Source of the DNA: Desulfoscipio geothermicus DSM 3669
GTDB taxonomy: Bacteria > Bacillota > Desulfotomaculia > Desulfotomaculales > Desulfallaceae
Assembly (NCBI RefSeq): GCF_900115975.1
Contig: NZ_FOYM01000018.1
Coordinates: 1 to 64,000, forward strand
Direction of reading: 5' to 3'
DNA length: 64,000 nt
A program made the translations under genes and the position numbers. Positions 7,689 to 17,041 of the stretch are shown piece after piece (position 1 is the first letter of the stretch; each line of letters begins with the position of its first letter). The notes below the pieces were generated by a model. It was not told where the DNA came from, did not search any database, and saw only the letters and a list, made by a program, of their open reading frames with translations.

Positions 7689-8007
7689 AAATTAAAAGTT
7701 CTAATTGAATAAATAGTTTAGTTTTGGCCAAAGCAAAAATAGTTAATGCTATCCATATAAAAACAAAAGATACTAAATGAACAGATGTGTGTATGCGTTT
7801 TTAACTTAAATTCGGAAAGTAACCAATACCAACTACCATTAATCAGGCCGTAAAAAAACATTATGCTATTAGAATTTATTTAAATAGTACCATAAGTATG
7901 GTATAATTTATTGCTGAAAGTTTTGTATAGTTTAAATTTAATGAAAATTTAGCCCATTTTAAGCATGATGCTTCAGAAACATCTTTTAAAAAAACAGGGG
8001 GGAATTT
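7689..8007 (+). promoter_or_regulatory. acs promoter region with operator-like inverted repeat
   Basis: Upstream of acs a perfect repeat TACCATA-AG-TATGGTA lies at 7888-7903. It overlaps a good -10 box (TATAAT, 7902-7907), so a protein bound there would block RNA polymerase. The -35 region is weak, which suggests activator dependence or tight control. A related perfect palindrome lies downstream of acs at 10366-10379. The rest of the gap is AT-rich with no gene. GGGGGG at about 7995-8001 serves acs translation. Confidence 0.55.
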
Positions 8008-9990
8008 ATGGTGGCTGAAAAAAGTGGTAGTGTGCAGCATTTAATGGCAGAAAACAGGGTGTTTGAACCACCAAAGGATTTTTCCGAAAAGGCCAGGGTT
8101 AAAAGCCGGGAACAGAGGGACGAGCTTTACCGCAAGTCAGTAGAAGAACCGGAAGCATTCTGGGCCGAAATGGCGGAGGAAAACATCGAGTGGTTTAAAA
8201 AGTGGGACTCCGTTGAGGAGTATAGTTTTACAGACGATATATATATAAGATATTTCAACGGCGCCCAGTTGAACGTGTCTTACAATTGCCTGGACCGCCA
8301 CCTGAAAACATGGCGCAAAAACAAGGCTGCTCTGATCTGGCAGGGTGAGCCTCTGGAAGAAAGCAAGACATACACTTACGCGCAACTCCACCGGGAAGTA
8401 TCCAAATTTGCAAACGTGCTGAAGGGTCTCGGTGTTAAGCGTGGGGACCGGGTAACCATTTACTTGCCCATGATCCCCGAACTGGCGATCGCCATGCTAG
8501 CCTGCACCAGGATTGGTGCCATTCATAGCATTGTATTCGGTGGCTTCAGCCCGGACGCCTTGCGGGACAGAATCCTGGATGCCAAGGCGGAAACACTGAT
8601 TACGTGCAACTATGGATACCGGGCCGGCAAAGTGCTTAAGAGCAAGGATAACGCGGACAAAGCCCTGGAGGGATGCCCAAACATCAAGAACTGCGTCGTG
8701 GTTAAAAGGATAGACCAGGATTGCAACATGGTTGCTGGTCGGGACCTATGGTGGCACGATCTGATGGCCGGCGCATCCCAGGAATGCGAACCCGAGCGTA
8801 TGGAATCTGAAGATCCGCTATTTATCCTCTACACCAGCGGCAGCACCGGCAAGCCCAAAGGCGTCATGCATACCACCGGCGGTTATCTGACATACGTCAC
8901 CACCACGTTTAAGTATATCTTTGATTACAGAGATGAGGATATTTACTGGTGTACTGCTGATATCGGCTGGGTTACCGGTCACAGTTATATCGTTTATGGT
9001 CCGCTTTCGGCTGGCGCAACTTCGTTGATGTTTGAGGGCGTGCCCAACTACCCGCAGCCCGACCGTTTCTGGGAAGTGGTTGAAAAATACGGTGTAAACA
9101 TTTTCTACACTGCCCCTACCGCTATCAGGGCCATGATGCGGGACGGCGAGAAGTGGCCTAATGGCAGGAACCTCGAAAGCCTGCGCCTGCTGGGCACTGT
9201 GGGCGAGCCCATTAACCCGGAGGCCTGGATGTGGTACCACCGGGTTATCGGCAAAGAAAGCTGCCCCATCGTCGATACATGGTGGCAAACCGAAACCGGC
9301 GGCATATTGATCACACCGCTTCCCGGGGCGATTCCCACAAAACCGGGTTCGGCCACCCTGCCGTTTTTTGGCGTTAATCCCAAAGTCATCCGCCAGGACG
9401 GCAGTGAATCCGATCCCAACGAGGGCGGTTACCTGGTGATGACCAAGCCCTGGCCCGGTATCATGCGGGGCGTATTCGGTGACCCCGAGCGGTTCAAAAA
9501 CACTTACTTTGTCCAGTACCCGGGTTATTACTTTACCGGCGACGGCGCCCGCAGGGATGAGGACGGCTATTTCTGGTTGATGGGGCGGGTTGACGACGTA
9601 ATTAACGTGTCCGGCCACCGCCTGGGTACCGCCGAAGTGGAAAGCGTGCTGGTGGCTCACCCCAAGGTGGCTGAGGCTGCCGTGGTCGGCTACCCGCATG
9701 ACATCAAGGGCGAAGGTATTTACGCCTACGTGACGTTAAAAGAAGGGTTTGAGGACACCGACGACCTGAAGAAAGAATTGGTCATGCACGTCCGGAAGGA
9801 AATCGGACCCATTGCGACCCCGGACAAGATCCACTTTTCAGTGGGCCTGCCCAAAACAAGAAGCGGTAAAATTATGCGCCGGATCCTGCGCAAAGTGGCC
9901 GCCGGAGAAATTGAGTCTCTTGGCGACACCTCCACCCTTGCCGATCCCACCGTGGTCGATAACCTGATCAAGGGGCGCCCGCAGGTATAG
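8008..9990 (+). CDS. acs: Acetyl-CoA synthetase, AMP-forming
   Basis: Activates acetate to acetyl-CoA through acetyl-adenylate. All core motifs of the ANL superfamily Acs type are present: [14 protein letters not shown] (P-loop, about residue 272), [29 protein letters not shown], the hinge [13 protein letters not shown], and [10 protein letters not shown] carrying the catalytic and acetyl-regulated lysine. The length of 660 residues is normal. ATG at 8008 has a G-rich ribosome site 7 bases upstream. In this kind of anaerobe it would serve acetate uptake or oxidation. It seems to be monocistronic: decayed sequence follows, and a terminator lies at 10295. Confidence 0.97.
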   Translation: MVAEKSGSVQHLMAENRVFEPPKDFSEKARVKSREQRDELYRKSVEEPEAFWAEMAEENIEWFKKWDSVEEYSFTDDIYIRYFNGAQLNVSYNCLDRHLKTWRKNKAALIWQGEPLEESKTYTYAQLHREVSKFANVLKGLGVKRGDRVTIYLPMIPELAIAMLACTRIGAIHSIVFGGFSPDALRDRILDAKAETLITCNYGYRAGKVLKSKDNADKALEGCPNIKNCVVVKRIDQDCNMVAGRDLWWHDLMAGASQECEPERMESEDPLFILYTSGSTGKPKGVMHTTGGYLTYVTTTFKYIFDYRDEDIYWCTADIGWVTGHSYIVYGPLSAGATSLMFEGVPNYPQPDRFWEVVEKYGVNIFYTAPTAIRAMMRDGEKWPNGRNLESLRLLGTVGEPINPEAWMWYHRVIGKESCPIVDTWWQTETGGILITPLPGAIPTKPGSATLPFFGVNPKVIRQDGSESDPNEGGYLVMTKPWPGIMRGVFGDPERFKNTYFVQYPGYYFTGDGARRDEDGYFWLMGRVDDVINVSGHRLGTAEVESVLVAHPKVAEAAVVGYPHDIKGEGIYAYVTLKEGFEDTDDLKKELVMHVRKEIGPIATPDKIHFSVGLPKTRSGKIMRRILRKVAAGEIESLGDTSTLADPTVVDNLIKGRPQV

Positions 9991-9991
9991 G

Positions 9992-10132
9992 CCGGAAGAG
10001 GACGCCGGTTTACTGGAGCTGGGGTACGGTCTGACCAATATAGTGTCCCGCCCCACCCGGGCGGCAGCCGATATAACGAATCAGGAATATAAGAATGGCG
10101 GGGCGGAACTATACCGGAAGAGCCGCGTGTAG
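9992..10132 (+). pseudogene. Remnant of a mismatch-specific uracil-DNA glycosylase (Mug/TDG type)
   Basis: Immediately after the acs stop a frame reads LLELGYGLTNIVSRPTRAAAD followed by ITNQEYKNGGAELYRK and a stop. GLTN-(I/L)V-RPT-AADLT-E is a signature of Mug-type uracil-DNA glycosylases. Both the N-terminal catalytic part and the C-terminal half are absent, so only about 45 codons of the middle remain. Recognition is by eye from the motif. Confidence 0.6.
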
Positions 10133-10294
10133 TGTGCTTTGTTGGAAAGGGAGTATATGAAAAATACAGCGGCCGGCGGAATGTACCCTGGGGTAAGCAA
10201 ATTAAGCCTGTAGTATCCGGGGTATGTCTCTGGATATCTACTGAATCTTTGAATTTTGTTTTTTAATGGCTTCCTTATGATGCAATATCAATAG
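10133..10294. other. Short intergenic stretch with an 18-codon frame
   Basis: A small frame (10157-10213, MKNTAAGGMYPGVSKLSL) follows a good ribosome site (GGAAAGGGAG). There is no homology I recognise; it could be a truncated gene start. Confidence 0.3.
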
Positions 10295-10340
10295 AATGCG
10301 CCACTCGGCTGTTGCCGAAAGAGGCGCATTTGTCTTTTTT
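10295..10340 (+). terminator. Strong intrinsic terminator
   Basis: AATGCGCC..TCGGC/GCCGA..GGCGCATT forms a long stem (10295-10330) followed by TGTCTTTTTTT. It ends the acs transcript. Confidence 0.85.
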
Positions 10341-10365
10341 TATTTGTTTGAATAATTTTTGCAAT

Positions 10366-10379
10366 TTACCATATGGTAA
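10366..10379. promoter_or_regulatory. Perfect 14-bp palindrome TTACCATATGGTAA
   Basis: A perfect palindrome sits in an AT-rich gap 266 bases upstream of the lipoprotein operon. It shares the TACCATA/TATGGTA half-sites with the repeat at the acs promoter. The remaining bases to 10644 hold no gene I can support. Confidence 0.4.
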
Positions 10380-10644
10380 CTGGACGGGAGTGTCAATAGG
10401 CGCCATTTAAGGATATGGCATAGAATCATGGACTTTCACAATTTCCCATAATCTCTTGATAATTACCCCATATTTGTTTAGTAAATTTTTACTATGAAAG
10501 CCTATTTTTAAACTACATTTATTCAGTAAAAGGTTGGTGATTATATAGTAAGCATCAAAAACGCAACCATAAATGCAATATACCATTGCCAAGTAAATAA
10601 TGTTGCAATTAATCTTATTTAAATATTAGGTATGAGGTGTGATT

Positions 10645-11250
10645 ATGAAATTAAATAAATTGCTTTTAGTGTTAATATTAGCTTTTATTTCAGCAACAGC
10701 TATTGGCTGCGGCAGCAATACAGAGGCGCTTAAGGAACCGTCCAAGGAGGATAATGCAGCTACTGTTTCTGAGGGCGAAAAGGTCGTGTTTCCTGAAGAA
10801 AAACCGGCTTTAATCGGTCAAGTAAAAGATGTTATCGGCAATGAAGTTACGGTGTACAAATTACAAGACTCTCTGAACGAGGGAACGCCGTCAGAAGGGC
10901 GTCAGGAACCAACGGGTCAAGAAATAAACCCAAACGTACAAGGTCCCGGGCCGGGAAACCGAGCCGGGTTTAAAGTAACCGGGGAAACTGAAACTTTTAT
11001 AATACCGGTAGGCACACCAATCGTAACAGTGCAAAGGGGGACTAATGAAACTACCCCCATGGGGTTGACAGAGATTAAAAAAGACCAAATGTTAAGAGTT
11101 TGGAAAAAAAATGATGCAGTTAGTTTTGTTCAAGTGATGGGCGGCAATGGACCGAGAACAGGCAACCCTGAAGGCGCCAACGGGCAAAGACCCGGCAATG
11201 GTCAAGGTTTTGGCGGCATGGGTGGTATGGGTGGTAACAGGCAACCATGA
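10645..11250 (+). CDS. Predicted lipoprotein, first gene of a MacAB/TolC-like export operon
   Basis: A 201-residue exported lipoprotein. A signal peptide (MKLNKLLLVLILAFISATA) ends in the lipobox IGCG, so the mature protein would be anchored through Cys. The body is polar with a small beta-rich core (LIGQVKDVIGNEVTVYKL, GETETFIIPVGTPIVTV). It ends in a Gly/Met/Asn-rich tail (GFGGMGGMGG). Similar lipoproteins occur next to MacA/MacB-type exporters in clostridia, but I know no assigned function. ATG at 10645 has GAGGTG 5 bases upstream. The stop overlaps the next start (ATGA), so it is co-translated with the ATPase and is likely an accessory part of the exporter. Confidence 0.75.
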   Translation: MKLNKLLLVLILAFISATAIGCGSNTEALKEPSKEDNAATVSEGEKVVFPEEKPALIGQVKDVIGNEVTVYKLQDSLNEGTPSEGRQEPTGQEINPNVQGPGPGNRAGFKVTGETETFIIPVGTPIVTVQRGTNETTPMGLTEIKKDQMLRVWKKNDAVSFVQVMGGNGPRTGNPEGANGQRPGNGQGFGGMGGMGGNRQP

Positions 11251-11936
11251 TTGAGAATGCCAAATGTATCATAGATGCCAGAAACATTGTAAAAATTTAT
11301 CAAAATGGCTCTGAAAAGCTAAAAGTATTGGATGATGTAAGCATGCAAATTCTGGAAGGTGATTTTATTGTAATTTTAGGTCCTTCCGGTTCAGGTAAAT
11401 CCACTCTGATGAACTTACTTGGTTGTTTGGATTTACCCACTTCCGGTCAATATTATTTGGATGGCCTGGATGTTTTAAAAGCCAAAGATAATCAATTAGC
11501 TGAAATACGAAACCAAAAAATTGGTTTTGTATTTCAGAAGTTTAACTTATTACCCAGGTTAACAGCCATCCAAAATGTCATGCTTCCCTTGCTTTATCGC
11601 GGCGCCAAAGAGGAAGAAGCCAAGGAATCGGCCAAGGAAAAATTAAAGCTTTTAGGCTTGGGGGAAAGACTTAATCACCGGCCCAATGAACTATCAGGGG
11701 GGCAGCAGCAGAGGGTGGCCATTGCCAGGGCCATAGTCGGCAATCCACATCTGGTTTTGGCAGACGAGCCCACTGGAAATTTAGATAGCAAATCCAGCAA
11801 AGATGCTATGGAGATTTTTAAAGAGCTGAACAGGCAAGGAAATACAATAGTAATCATTACCCATGATATTGAAGTGGCTGAGCAGGTGAAAAAGGTAATC
11901 TACATACGAGACGGTAGAATCTATGACAAAAATTAG
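11247..11936 (+). CDS. MacB-type ABC transporter ATP-binding protein
   Basis: A 229-residue ABC ATPase of the LolD/MacB group. Walker A is GPSGSGKST (about residue 48), the Q-loop FVFQKFNLLPRLT, the signature LSGGQQQRVAIARA, Walker B LVLADEPTGNLD and the H-loop ITHD. This class powers mechanotransmission exporters of peptides, lipids or antibiotics rather than bulk import. The gene overlaps the lipoprotein gene and is followed by the adaptor and permease genes, giving a complete exporter. Confidence 0.93.
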   Translation: MIENAKCIIDARNIVKIYQNGSEKLKVLDDVSMQILEGDFIVILGPSGSGKSTLMNLLGCLDLPTSGQYYLDGLDVLKAKDNQLAEIRNQKIGFVFQKFNLLPRLTAIQNVMLPLLYRGAKEEEAKESAKEKLKLLGLGERLNHRPNELSGGQQQRVAIARAIVGNPHLVLADEPTGNLDSKSSKDAMEIFKELNRQGNTIVIITHDIEVAEQVKKVIYIRDGRIYDKN

Positions 11937-11954
11937 GGGTGGGGGTTAAAGGAG

Positions 11955-13109
11955 TTGGTTGATCATAAAACCCAAAAGAACCTGGGTGTTGTTCTTATAT
12001 TAATTATCTTCCTGGCAGCCGGCATGGGTTTTTGGCTGCAAAACAAAAGTAATGATGCAAGCTCGGAAATACAATACGAACAGGTGCAAGTGAAAAGAGA
12101 TGATATTATTGTTGGCTTTGACTCTGATGGAACCATTGAATTTTCCAAGGTTAATTTAAGGTTTGGCGTCAAAGGCACCATTTCGGAAATATTGGTTGAC
12201 GAGGGTGACGAGGTCAAAAAAGGTGCGGTTATTGCCAAATTGGACAACAGCGATTACCAGGACCAATACCAGTTGGCTTTAGCTAAACTGGATGATGCCC
12301 GGGAGCAGCAACAAACAAGCCTGTTGGATTATGAGTTAAAGCTAAAAAGTATGGAATCCGAATTGCAAAAACTCAAAGATGAATACGCAGAAATGGAAAC
12401 AATTCCTGAAGCATACCCGGCCAACGAAATTAAGCTGAAAAAAATGGAACTTGATAACAAAGAGCTGGAATACCGGAATTTAATTAAAAAATATACAATA
12501 GAAAAAAATCAGGATTTCAAGCAAGATGAATTACAGGTGAAAATGGCTAAGGAGAATTTGGAAGACACTATTTTATACGCGCCGGTCTCAGGGGTTGTTT
12601 TGGGCTTATCCAAGAAAGCAGGAGAAAGCATAACTGATGAACAGGATTTTGCCACAATCCATGAAAACAATACCATTAACGCGATCACTAACGTAATTGA
12701 GTATGATATTGGTCAAATCAAAACAGGTCAAAAAGTTTATGTGACTGTGGAAGCCCTGCCGGATAAAAAATTTGAAGGTGAAGTCAGCAAAATAAGCCTT
12801 TTGCCAATATCAGATTCTTCCGGCCTGGTTAATTATTCAGTTGAGGTCAAAATTAAAGACCCCGGCCCTGAATTAAAAGATGGCATGACTTGCATGGTTT
12901 CATTTATAAGAAAAGAAGTTAAGAATTCCTTAATAGTGCCTTACAAGGCGGTTAAAATCATTAACGGTAAGCAGTATGTTACTGTCATTGATAATAATGG
13001 CCAAAAGTCGGAAAAGCAAATAAAAGCCGGTTTCACTGACGGAACCAGTGTGGAAGTCCTGGAAGGTCTTAAAGCAAACGAGACTGTGGTTTACCCGAAA
13101 AGCAGGTGA
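11955..13109 (+). CDS. MacA/HlyD-type periplasmic-adaptor-like subunit
   Basis: A 384-residue membrane-fusion-type protein. One N-terminal transmembrane segment (LGVVLILIIFLAAGMGFWLQ) is followed by a biotinyl-lipoyl-like half (GTISEILVDEGDEVKKGAVIAKLD). A long coiled coil (about residues 95-195) comes next, then the second lipoyl half (LEDTILYAPVSGVVLGL) and a beta-barrel domain with LKDGMTCMVSF. It should dock the MacB-like permease. The start is uncertain: TTG at 11955 is the only in-frame start near the ribosome site, but AAAGGAG abuts it, so GGGGGT at 11941-11946 may be the true site. Confidence 0.88.
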   Translation: MVDHKTQKNLGVVLILIIFLAAGMGFWLQNKSNDASSEIQYEQVQVKRDDIIVGFDSDGTIEFSKVNLRFGVKGTISEILVDEGDEVKKGAVIAKLDNSDYQDQYQLALAKLDDAREQQQTSLLDYELKLKSMESELQKLKDEYAEMETIPEAYPANEIKLKKMELDNKELEYRNLIKKYTIEKNQDFKQDELQVKMAKENLEDTILYAPVSGVVLGLSKKAGESITDEQDFATIHENNTINAITNVIEYDIGQIKTGQKVYVTVEALPDKKFEGEVSKISLLPISDSSGLVNYSVEVKIKDPGPELKDGMTCMVSFIRKEVKNSLIVPYKAVKIINGKQYVTVIDNNGQKSEKQIKAGFTDGTSVEVLEGLKANETVVYPKSR

Positions 13110-13113
13110 TTTC

Positions 13114-14301
13114 TTGAAAATAAAGCAGCTGCTCAAACTTGTTTTAATAAATATCTACCAGAACAAGGTGAGAACCTTCCTAACTACACTGGGAGTAATT
13201 GTCGGGACGGCCACTATTTTTCTGGTGGTGGCGATAGGCGCGGGGGGAGAGGCACAGGTTAACGAGCAATACTCGAAGCTTAATGTAGGAACGATTATTG
13301 TAATGCCGGCCCAAAGGGGCAAGGTAGTTGACCCTTTGACTGAAAAAGATGCCGAGTTGTTTATGGCAAGTGACAACATTGCTCATGCTTTCCCAATTTT
13401 ACAGGGCAGCGGAGATATTAATTACAATAATTTTTCATTTAACAGCAGTTTTATTGCCATTCCCCCCGAGTATCAGGAAAACAATAATCTTACCGTACAA
13501 CAAGGCAGAGCACTTGACGATGAAGATGAGAAAAAGAAACACAAATACGCCGTACTGGGGGCGGAACTGGCCAACACACTTACGGACGGCAATCCTTCTG
13601 AAATAGTCGGTTCGAACATCAGCATCAACAGAAGAAAGTTTGAGGTAATAGGTATTTTCAATCGGGTGGGAGATACCGGTTCACACTCAAGTTATGACGA
13701 CTCAGCGTTTATTGCTTACTCGGTAGGAGAAAAATATTTACTGGGCACCAGGGCCAACCCCATAATTACAGTTCAGGCAACGGGATTGGAAACGGTTCAA
13801 TCAGCTATAAATGATATAACAAACACTTTAAATGAAACTCATCGCATGGGAGGAGCGGAGCAATTTCGTATTCTGGATGCAGGTAGCAGATTGGCGGCAG
13901 CACAGGAATCAGCCAGAACCATGTCTTTACTGTTGCTGGCAGTGGCGGTAGTTGTCTTGATAGTCAGCGGGATAGGAATTATGAATGTAATGTTTGTTAC
14001 GGTAAAAGAAAGAACCAAAGAAATAGGCACCCTTAAAGCAATCGGGGCTAAAAAGAGGGAAATATTGAGCCAGTTCCTGTTGGAAGCCGTAATTATCAGT
14101 TTAGTTGGCGGGTTGCTGGGTGTAATTTTAGGTTTTTTTGCCATCCCTCTGTTGAAATATTTTGAGCTTCCAGCCCTCCCTTCAATTAGCGGGATTTTAT
14201 TGGGTCTGATATTCTCTGTGATTACAGGTGTGTTTTTTGGGTTTTACCCGGCCTGGAAAGCAGCTGAGTTAAACCCGATAGATGCGTTGAGATACGAGTA
14301 A
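13114..14301 (+). CDS. MacB-type ABC transporter permease
   Basis: A 395-residue permease with the MacB/FtsX topology. There is one N-terminal transmembrane helix (VRTFLTTLGVIVGTATIFLVVAIG), a large extracellular domain (about residues 50-270), then three C-terminal helices. It carries the FtsX-domain signature MNVMFVTVKERTKEIGTLKAIGAKKREIL and ends PAWKAAELNPIDALRYE, a family hallmark. TTG at 13114 has AGGTG 6 bases upstream; a longer frame from 13048 overlaps the adaptor gene and is not needed. It pairs with the ATPase at 11247. Confidence 0.93.
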   Translation: MKIKQLLKLVLINIYQNKVRTFLTTLGVIVGTATIFLVVAIGAGGEAQVNEQYSKLNVGTIIVMPAQRGKVVDPLTEKDAELFMASDNIAHAFPILQGSGDINYNNFSFNSSFIAIPPEYQENNNLTVQQGRALDDEDEKKKHKYAVLGAELANTLTDGNPSEIVGSNISINRRKFEVIGIFNRVGDTGSHSSYDDSAFIAYSVGEKYLLGTRANPIITVQATGLETVQSAINDITNTLNETHRMGGAEQFRILDAGSRLAAAQESARTMSLLLLAVAVVVLIVSGIGIMNVMFVTVKERTKEIGTLKAIGAKKREILSQFLLEAVIISLVGGLLGVILGFFAIPLLKYFELPALPSISGILLGLIFSVITGVFFGFYPAWKAAELNPIDALRYE

Positions 14302-14312
14302 AGGAGATGCAT

Positions 14313-15551
14313 ATGAAAAAGAAGTTAGTTTTATTATTAACTATGCTTTTTATGCTGGTTTGTTTATCTGCGGGATATGCGTCCGAAAACGATTCAGAAG
14401 ATGCTGCAGAGAATGTTGTCACCCTGGAACAGGTCAAGGAGTTGGCCCTTGAAAACAGCAGAAACCTGACCCAATACGAAATTAATAAAGAAAAGGCAAA
14501 GTATCAATTTTACCAGGCAGATGATCAGTATGATGAAGCCGAACATGAAAATAATAATCTGCTGTCCGGATATAACAATTTAGGGCAAGAATATTCTACT
14601 CTACAAGAACTTTTAAATGAAGGGGACACATCGGTTATTTCCAGAATGAATGATATTAAAGAGGAAATGTCATCCATTTGGGAAAATATAGATAAGAATG
14701 CCGAATCAATAGATTCCTTATTAGATAAAAAAAGAGATGCAGAAGCCAATTATAATGACGCTAAAATAGATGAAGAAAATTATAAGAAACAGTTGGAATA
14801 TATAGTAGAGGAACAATACACAACAATATTGAACCAGGAGAATAACTTATTAACTTTAGAAAAAGAACTTGAGGTGAAACAGTCCTTGTTAAATCTTGAA
14901 AGAGCCAGACTGGCTCTGGGAAACAGCAACCAACTGAAGGTAGATCAGTTGGCTGTAGATGTTTCCAATATAGATAAGCAAATAATTGAATTAATGAGCT
15001 CAATCAAAAAAACAAAGGGAAATCTTAATGATATGATCGGTAGAGATTATGATGATGAACTGATTTTGGCTCCGTTCGAGATTCCAGAAACGGGTGAAGT
15101 ACCCGATTATGACATATTACTTTCAAGAGCTACCGGGGAATATGATAAAATTGATGAGCTTAAACGGGATATTGAGCAGAGAGAAGACGACCTTGATTAT
15201 GTGGAGGACGACAATTACCAGGAGGAATTATTGGAATTGGAAATCGAGGAAAAGGAGCTGCAGCTGAAAGATGAAAGGTATAAATTAAAGGATGCCATAA
15301 ACAATTTAATGGCTGAAGTTAAATTAAAGCAAGAAGAGTATCAATTATCATTAATTAATTATAATAATGCTCAGCAAAACTATGAATGGGACAAAAAAAG
15401 ATTTGAGCTGGGCCAGATATCCAAAATGGATCTTTTGCAAAGCGAACTGGACTGTTTTAATATGAAAGACAAGAATATCTCCGCCGGTTATGGTTTTTAT
15501 TTGGCCTATCGCTCTTTAAAGCTGGCTGAAGCCGGCATATTATTAAACTAA
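14313..15551 (+). CDS. TolC/OEP-like coiled-coil exported protein
   Basis: A 412-residue exported protein with a signal peptide (MKKKLVLLLTMLFMLVCLSAGYAS) and long heptad-rich helices. Its C-terminal part (YNNAQQNYEWDKKRFELGQ, then SKMDLLQSELDC) matches the second repeat of outer-membrane efflux proteins (PF02321). TolC proteins form outer-membrane channels, yet this organism appears to be a monoderm. In such hosts the protein may act as a wall-spanning or surface scaffold; that is inference. The start at 14313 has AAAGGAG 6 bases upstream. It is the last gene of the exporter operon. Confidence 0.8.
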   Translation: MKKKLVLLLTMLFMLVCLSAGYASENDSEDAAENVVTLEQVKELALENSRNLTQYEINKEKAKYQFYQADDQYDEAEHENNNLLSGYNNLGQEYSTLQELLNEGDTSVISRMNDIKEEMSSIWENIDKNAESIDSLLDKKRDAEANYNDAKIDEENYKKQLEYIVEEQYTTILNQENNLLTLEKELEVKQSLLNLERARLALGNSNQLKVDQLAVDVSNIDKQIIELMSSIKKTKGNLNDMIGRDYDDELILAPFEIPETGEVPDYDILLSRATGEYDKIDELKRDIEQREDDLDYVEDDNYQEELLELEIEEKELQLKDERYKLKDAINNLMAEVKLKQEEYQLSLINYNNAQQNYEWDKKRFELGQISKMDLLQSELDCFNMKDKNISAGYGFYLAYRSLKLAEAGILLN

Positions 15552-15560
15552 CTACTTACA

Positions 15561-15668
15561 GAGGTTGTTCGAAGAGTCCGCGAGAGACACACGTTTGATA
15601 GGTGCCAGGTGTTGAAAGTTGAAAAATCCTCGATTTTCAACTTTCAACACCTGGCACCAAAGCTAATT
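15561..15668. repeat. MITE-like palindromic element, copy 1
   Basis: An end motif GAGGTTGTTCGAAGAGTCC (15561-15579) is followed by a hairpin with a stem of about 27 bp (15601-15658, arms GGTGCCAGGTGTTGAAAGTT). The same hairpin recurs at 44524-44580 and 51374-51431. Copies 1 and 3 also share the adjacent bases (TTGATA on one side and AAAGCT on the other). It sits between the convergent TolC-like and kinase genes, where its hairpin could also end transcription. Confidence 0.8.
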
Positions 15669-15715
15669 TCCAAAAGCGAAAAACCAGCCTATCCCCTTTT
15701 TGCTTTTCGCCACTC

Positions 15716-17041
15716 CTATCTAAATGGGATAATAACAGTTGAAGTTACACCGCCTCTTTCATTTTTCAAGGTGATTTGCCCCTGATACATTTTTACGATT
15801 CGCTGCACTATGGTTAACCCCAGTCCGAACTTACCTTCTCCGGCTTTATGGAAAGGCTGGAACAGCCGGTTTAGGATATGGGGCTCAATCCTGGAGCCGT
15901 CATTCCAGAAACTGAGTATTATTTCCGTTTTTTTACTGTTTAACCCAAGGTTAACCTCAAGGCGGGAAGCAGCATGACGAAGGTGATTTTCCAGCAGGTT
16001 TTCAATCATGACCCTTAAGGTTTCTTCGTCCCCTGCAATAGTTACCGGCTGCAAATCCAACTGCCAGGTTATTTCCGATCGCTGCAAGTATAAAAGCTGA
16101 ACTGTTTTTTTAACCAACCTGTCCAATTCTATCTCCTTCTGAACCTGCTCCCGGGTATCCAGGTAGTCGAGGCGTGTTAAATAAAGCAGCTGTTTAATCA
16201 ATTTTTCCAGGCGCGCACCTTCCGCATCGATCACCTGGATACTGCCGGCCAGATCGCCTTTGGGGTAGACCCCGTCCTGGATGGCCTGGGCATAGCTGCG
16301 GATCACCATGACCGGCGTTTTCAACTCGTGAGAAATATTTTGCAGCATGGATTGCTGCGCTTCATCCTGCCTGACAAGCTGCCGGCGCATGGTTTCAATG
16401 GAGCCGGCCAACTGCCCTATTTCATCACCTTGTTTTACAGTAAGGGGTTCATGCCAGTTGCGGTTGGCTATGCGCTTTACATGCTGCTTCATTTGAACCA
16501 GGGGCCGGGTTAAGTAACGGGCAATAAAAAGCGAGGCAAACCAGCTGATTACCAGGGTAATACCGGCGAACACCATAAAATTAAACAATAAAGTTTTTAT
16601 AAATTTGTCTTCTTCCGATCTTTTAAAAAACGATACCTGATACAAAGGGCGCCCATAGGCAATGTTTTTGCGGATAACATAGCGAACTCTTTCCTGTCCA
16701 TCGACATATTCGTACAGATGCCTGGATGTTTGCTGAGTTGAGGCGTTTTGTTTTATATTTTGTAAAAGAGCATCAGGAATCGCTTTCGGGGCATTGGGTG
16801 GTATTGTTGTCCCGTCTTCCAATATAATAAGGTTGCGAATATTGAATCCCCGGACACCAAGAAAAGAGGGTAACGGTTCCTTGATAATATTTTTTTCCGG
16901 TGGTACATGTGGTTGCATTAAGGTAGCTGTAAAAAAGTTGCGAATTAAGTGAGGCATAATAAGCAATACAATTAAATATAACAATAAGCTAACCAGGGAA
17001 AGGGCCAGCCAAATTTTTACTGTCAGCGATATATTTTTCAT
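15716..17041 (-). CDS. Membrane sensor histidine kinase
   Basis: A 441-residue two-component kinase. Two transmembrane segments (about residues 7-35 and 150-175) flank an extracytoplasmic sensor of about 115 residues. A HAMP region (ARYLTRPLVQMKQHVKRIA) follows, then the dimerisation and phosphoacceptor box NISHELKTPVMV, the N-box MIENLLENHLRHA and the G-boxes FWNDGSRIEP and GKFGLGLTIVQRIV. Its start overlaps the stop of the response regulator gene (ATGA), so the pair is co-translated. The operon converges on the exporter operon, making export of a cell-envelope signal a plausible output; that link is inference. Confidence 0.92.
   Translation of the reverse strand: MKNISLTVKIWLALSLVSLLLYLIVLLIMPHLIRNFFTATLMQPHVPPEKNIIKEPLPSFLGVRGFNIRNLIILEDGTTIPPNAPKAIPDALLQNIKQNASTQQTSRHLYEYVDGQERVRYVIRKNIAYGRPLYQVSFFKRSEEDKFIKTLLFNFMVFAGITLVISWFASLFIARYLTRPLVQMKQHVKRIANRNWHEPLTVKQGDEIGQLAGSIETMRRQLVRQDEAQQSMLQNISHELKTPVMVIRSYAQAIQDGVYPKGDLAGSIQVIDAEGARLEKLIKQLLYLTRLDYLDTREQVQKEIELDRLVKKTVQLLYLQRSEITWQLDLQPVTIAGDEETLRVMIENLLENHLRHAASRLEVNLGLNSKKTEIILSFWNDGSRIEPHILNRLFQPFHKAGEGKFGLGLTIVQRIVKMYQGQITLKNERGGVTSTVIIPFR

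Noticed and set aside
10407-10592. 61-residue minus-strand frame in the gap before the lipoprotein gene
   Set aside because: AT-rich chance frame without a ribosome site or recognisable features.
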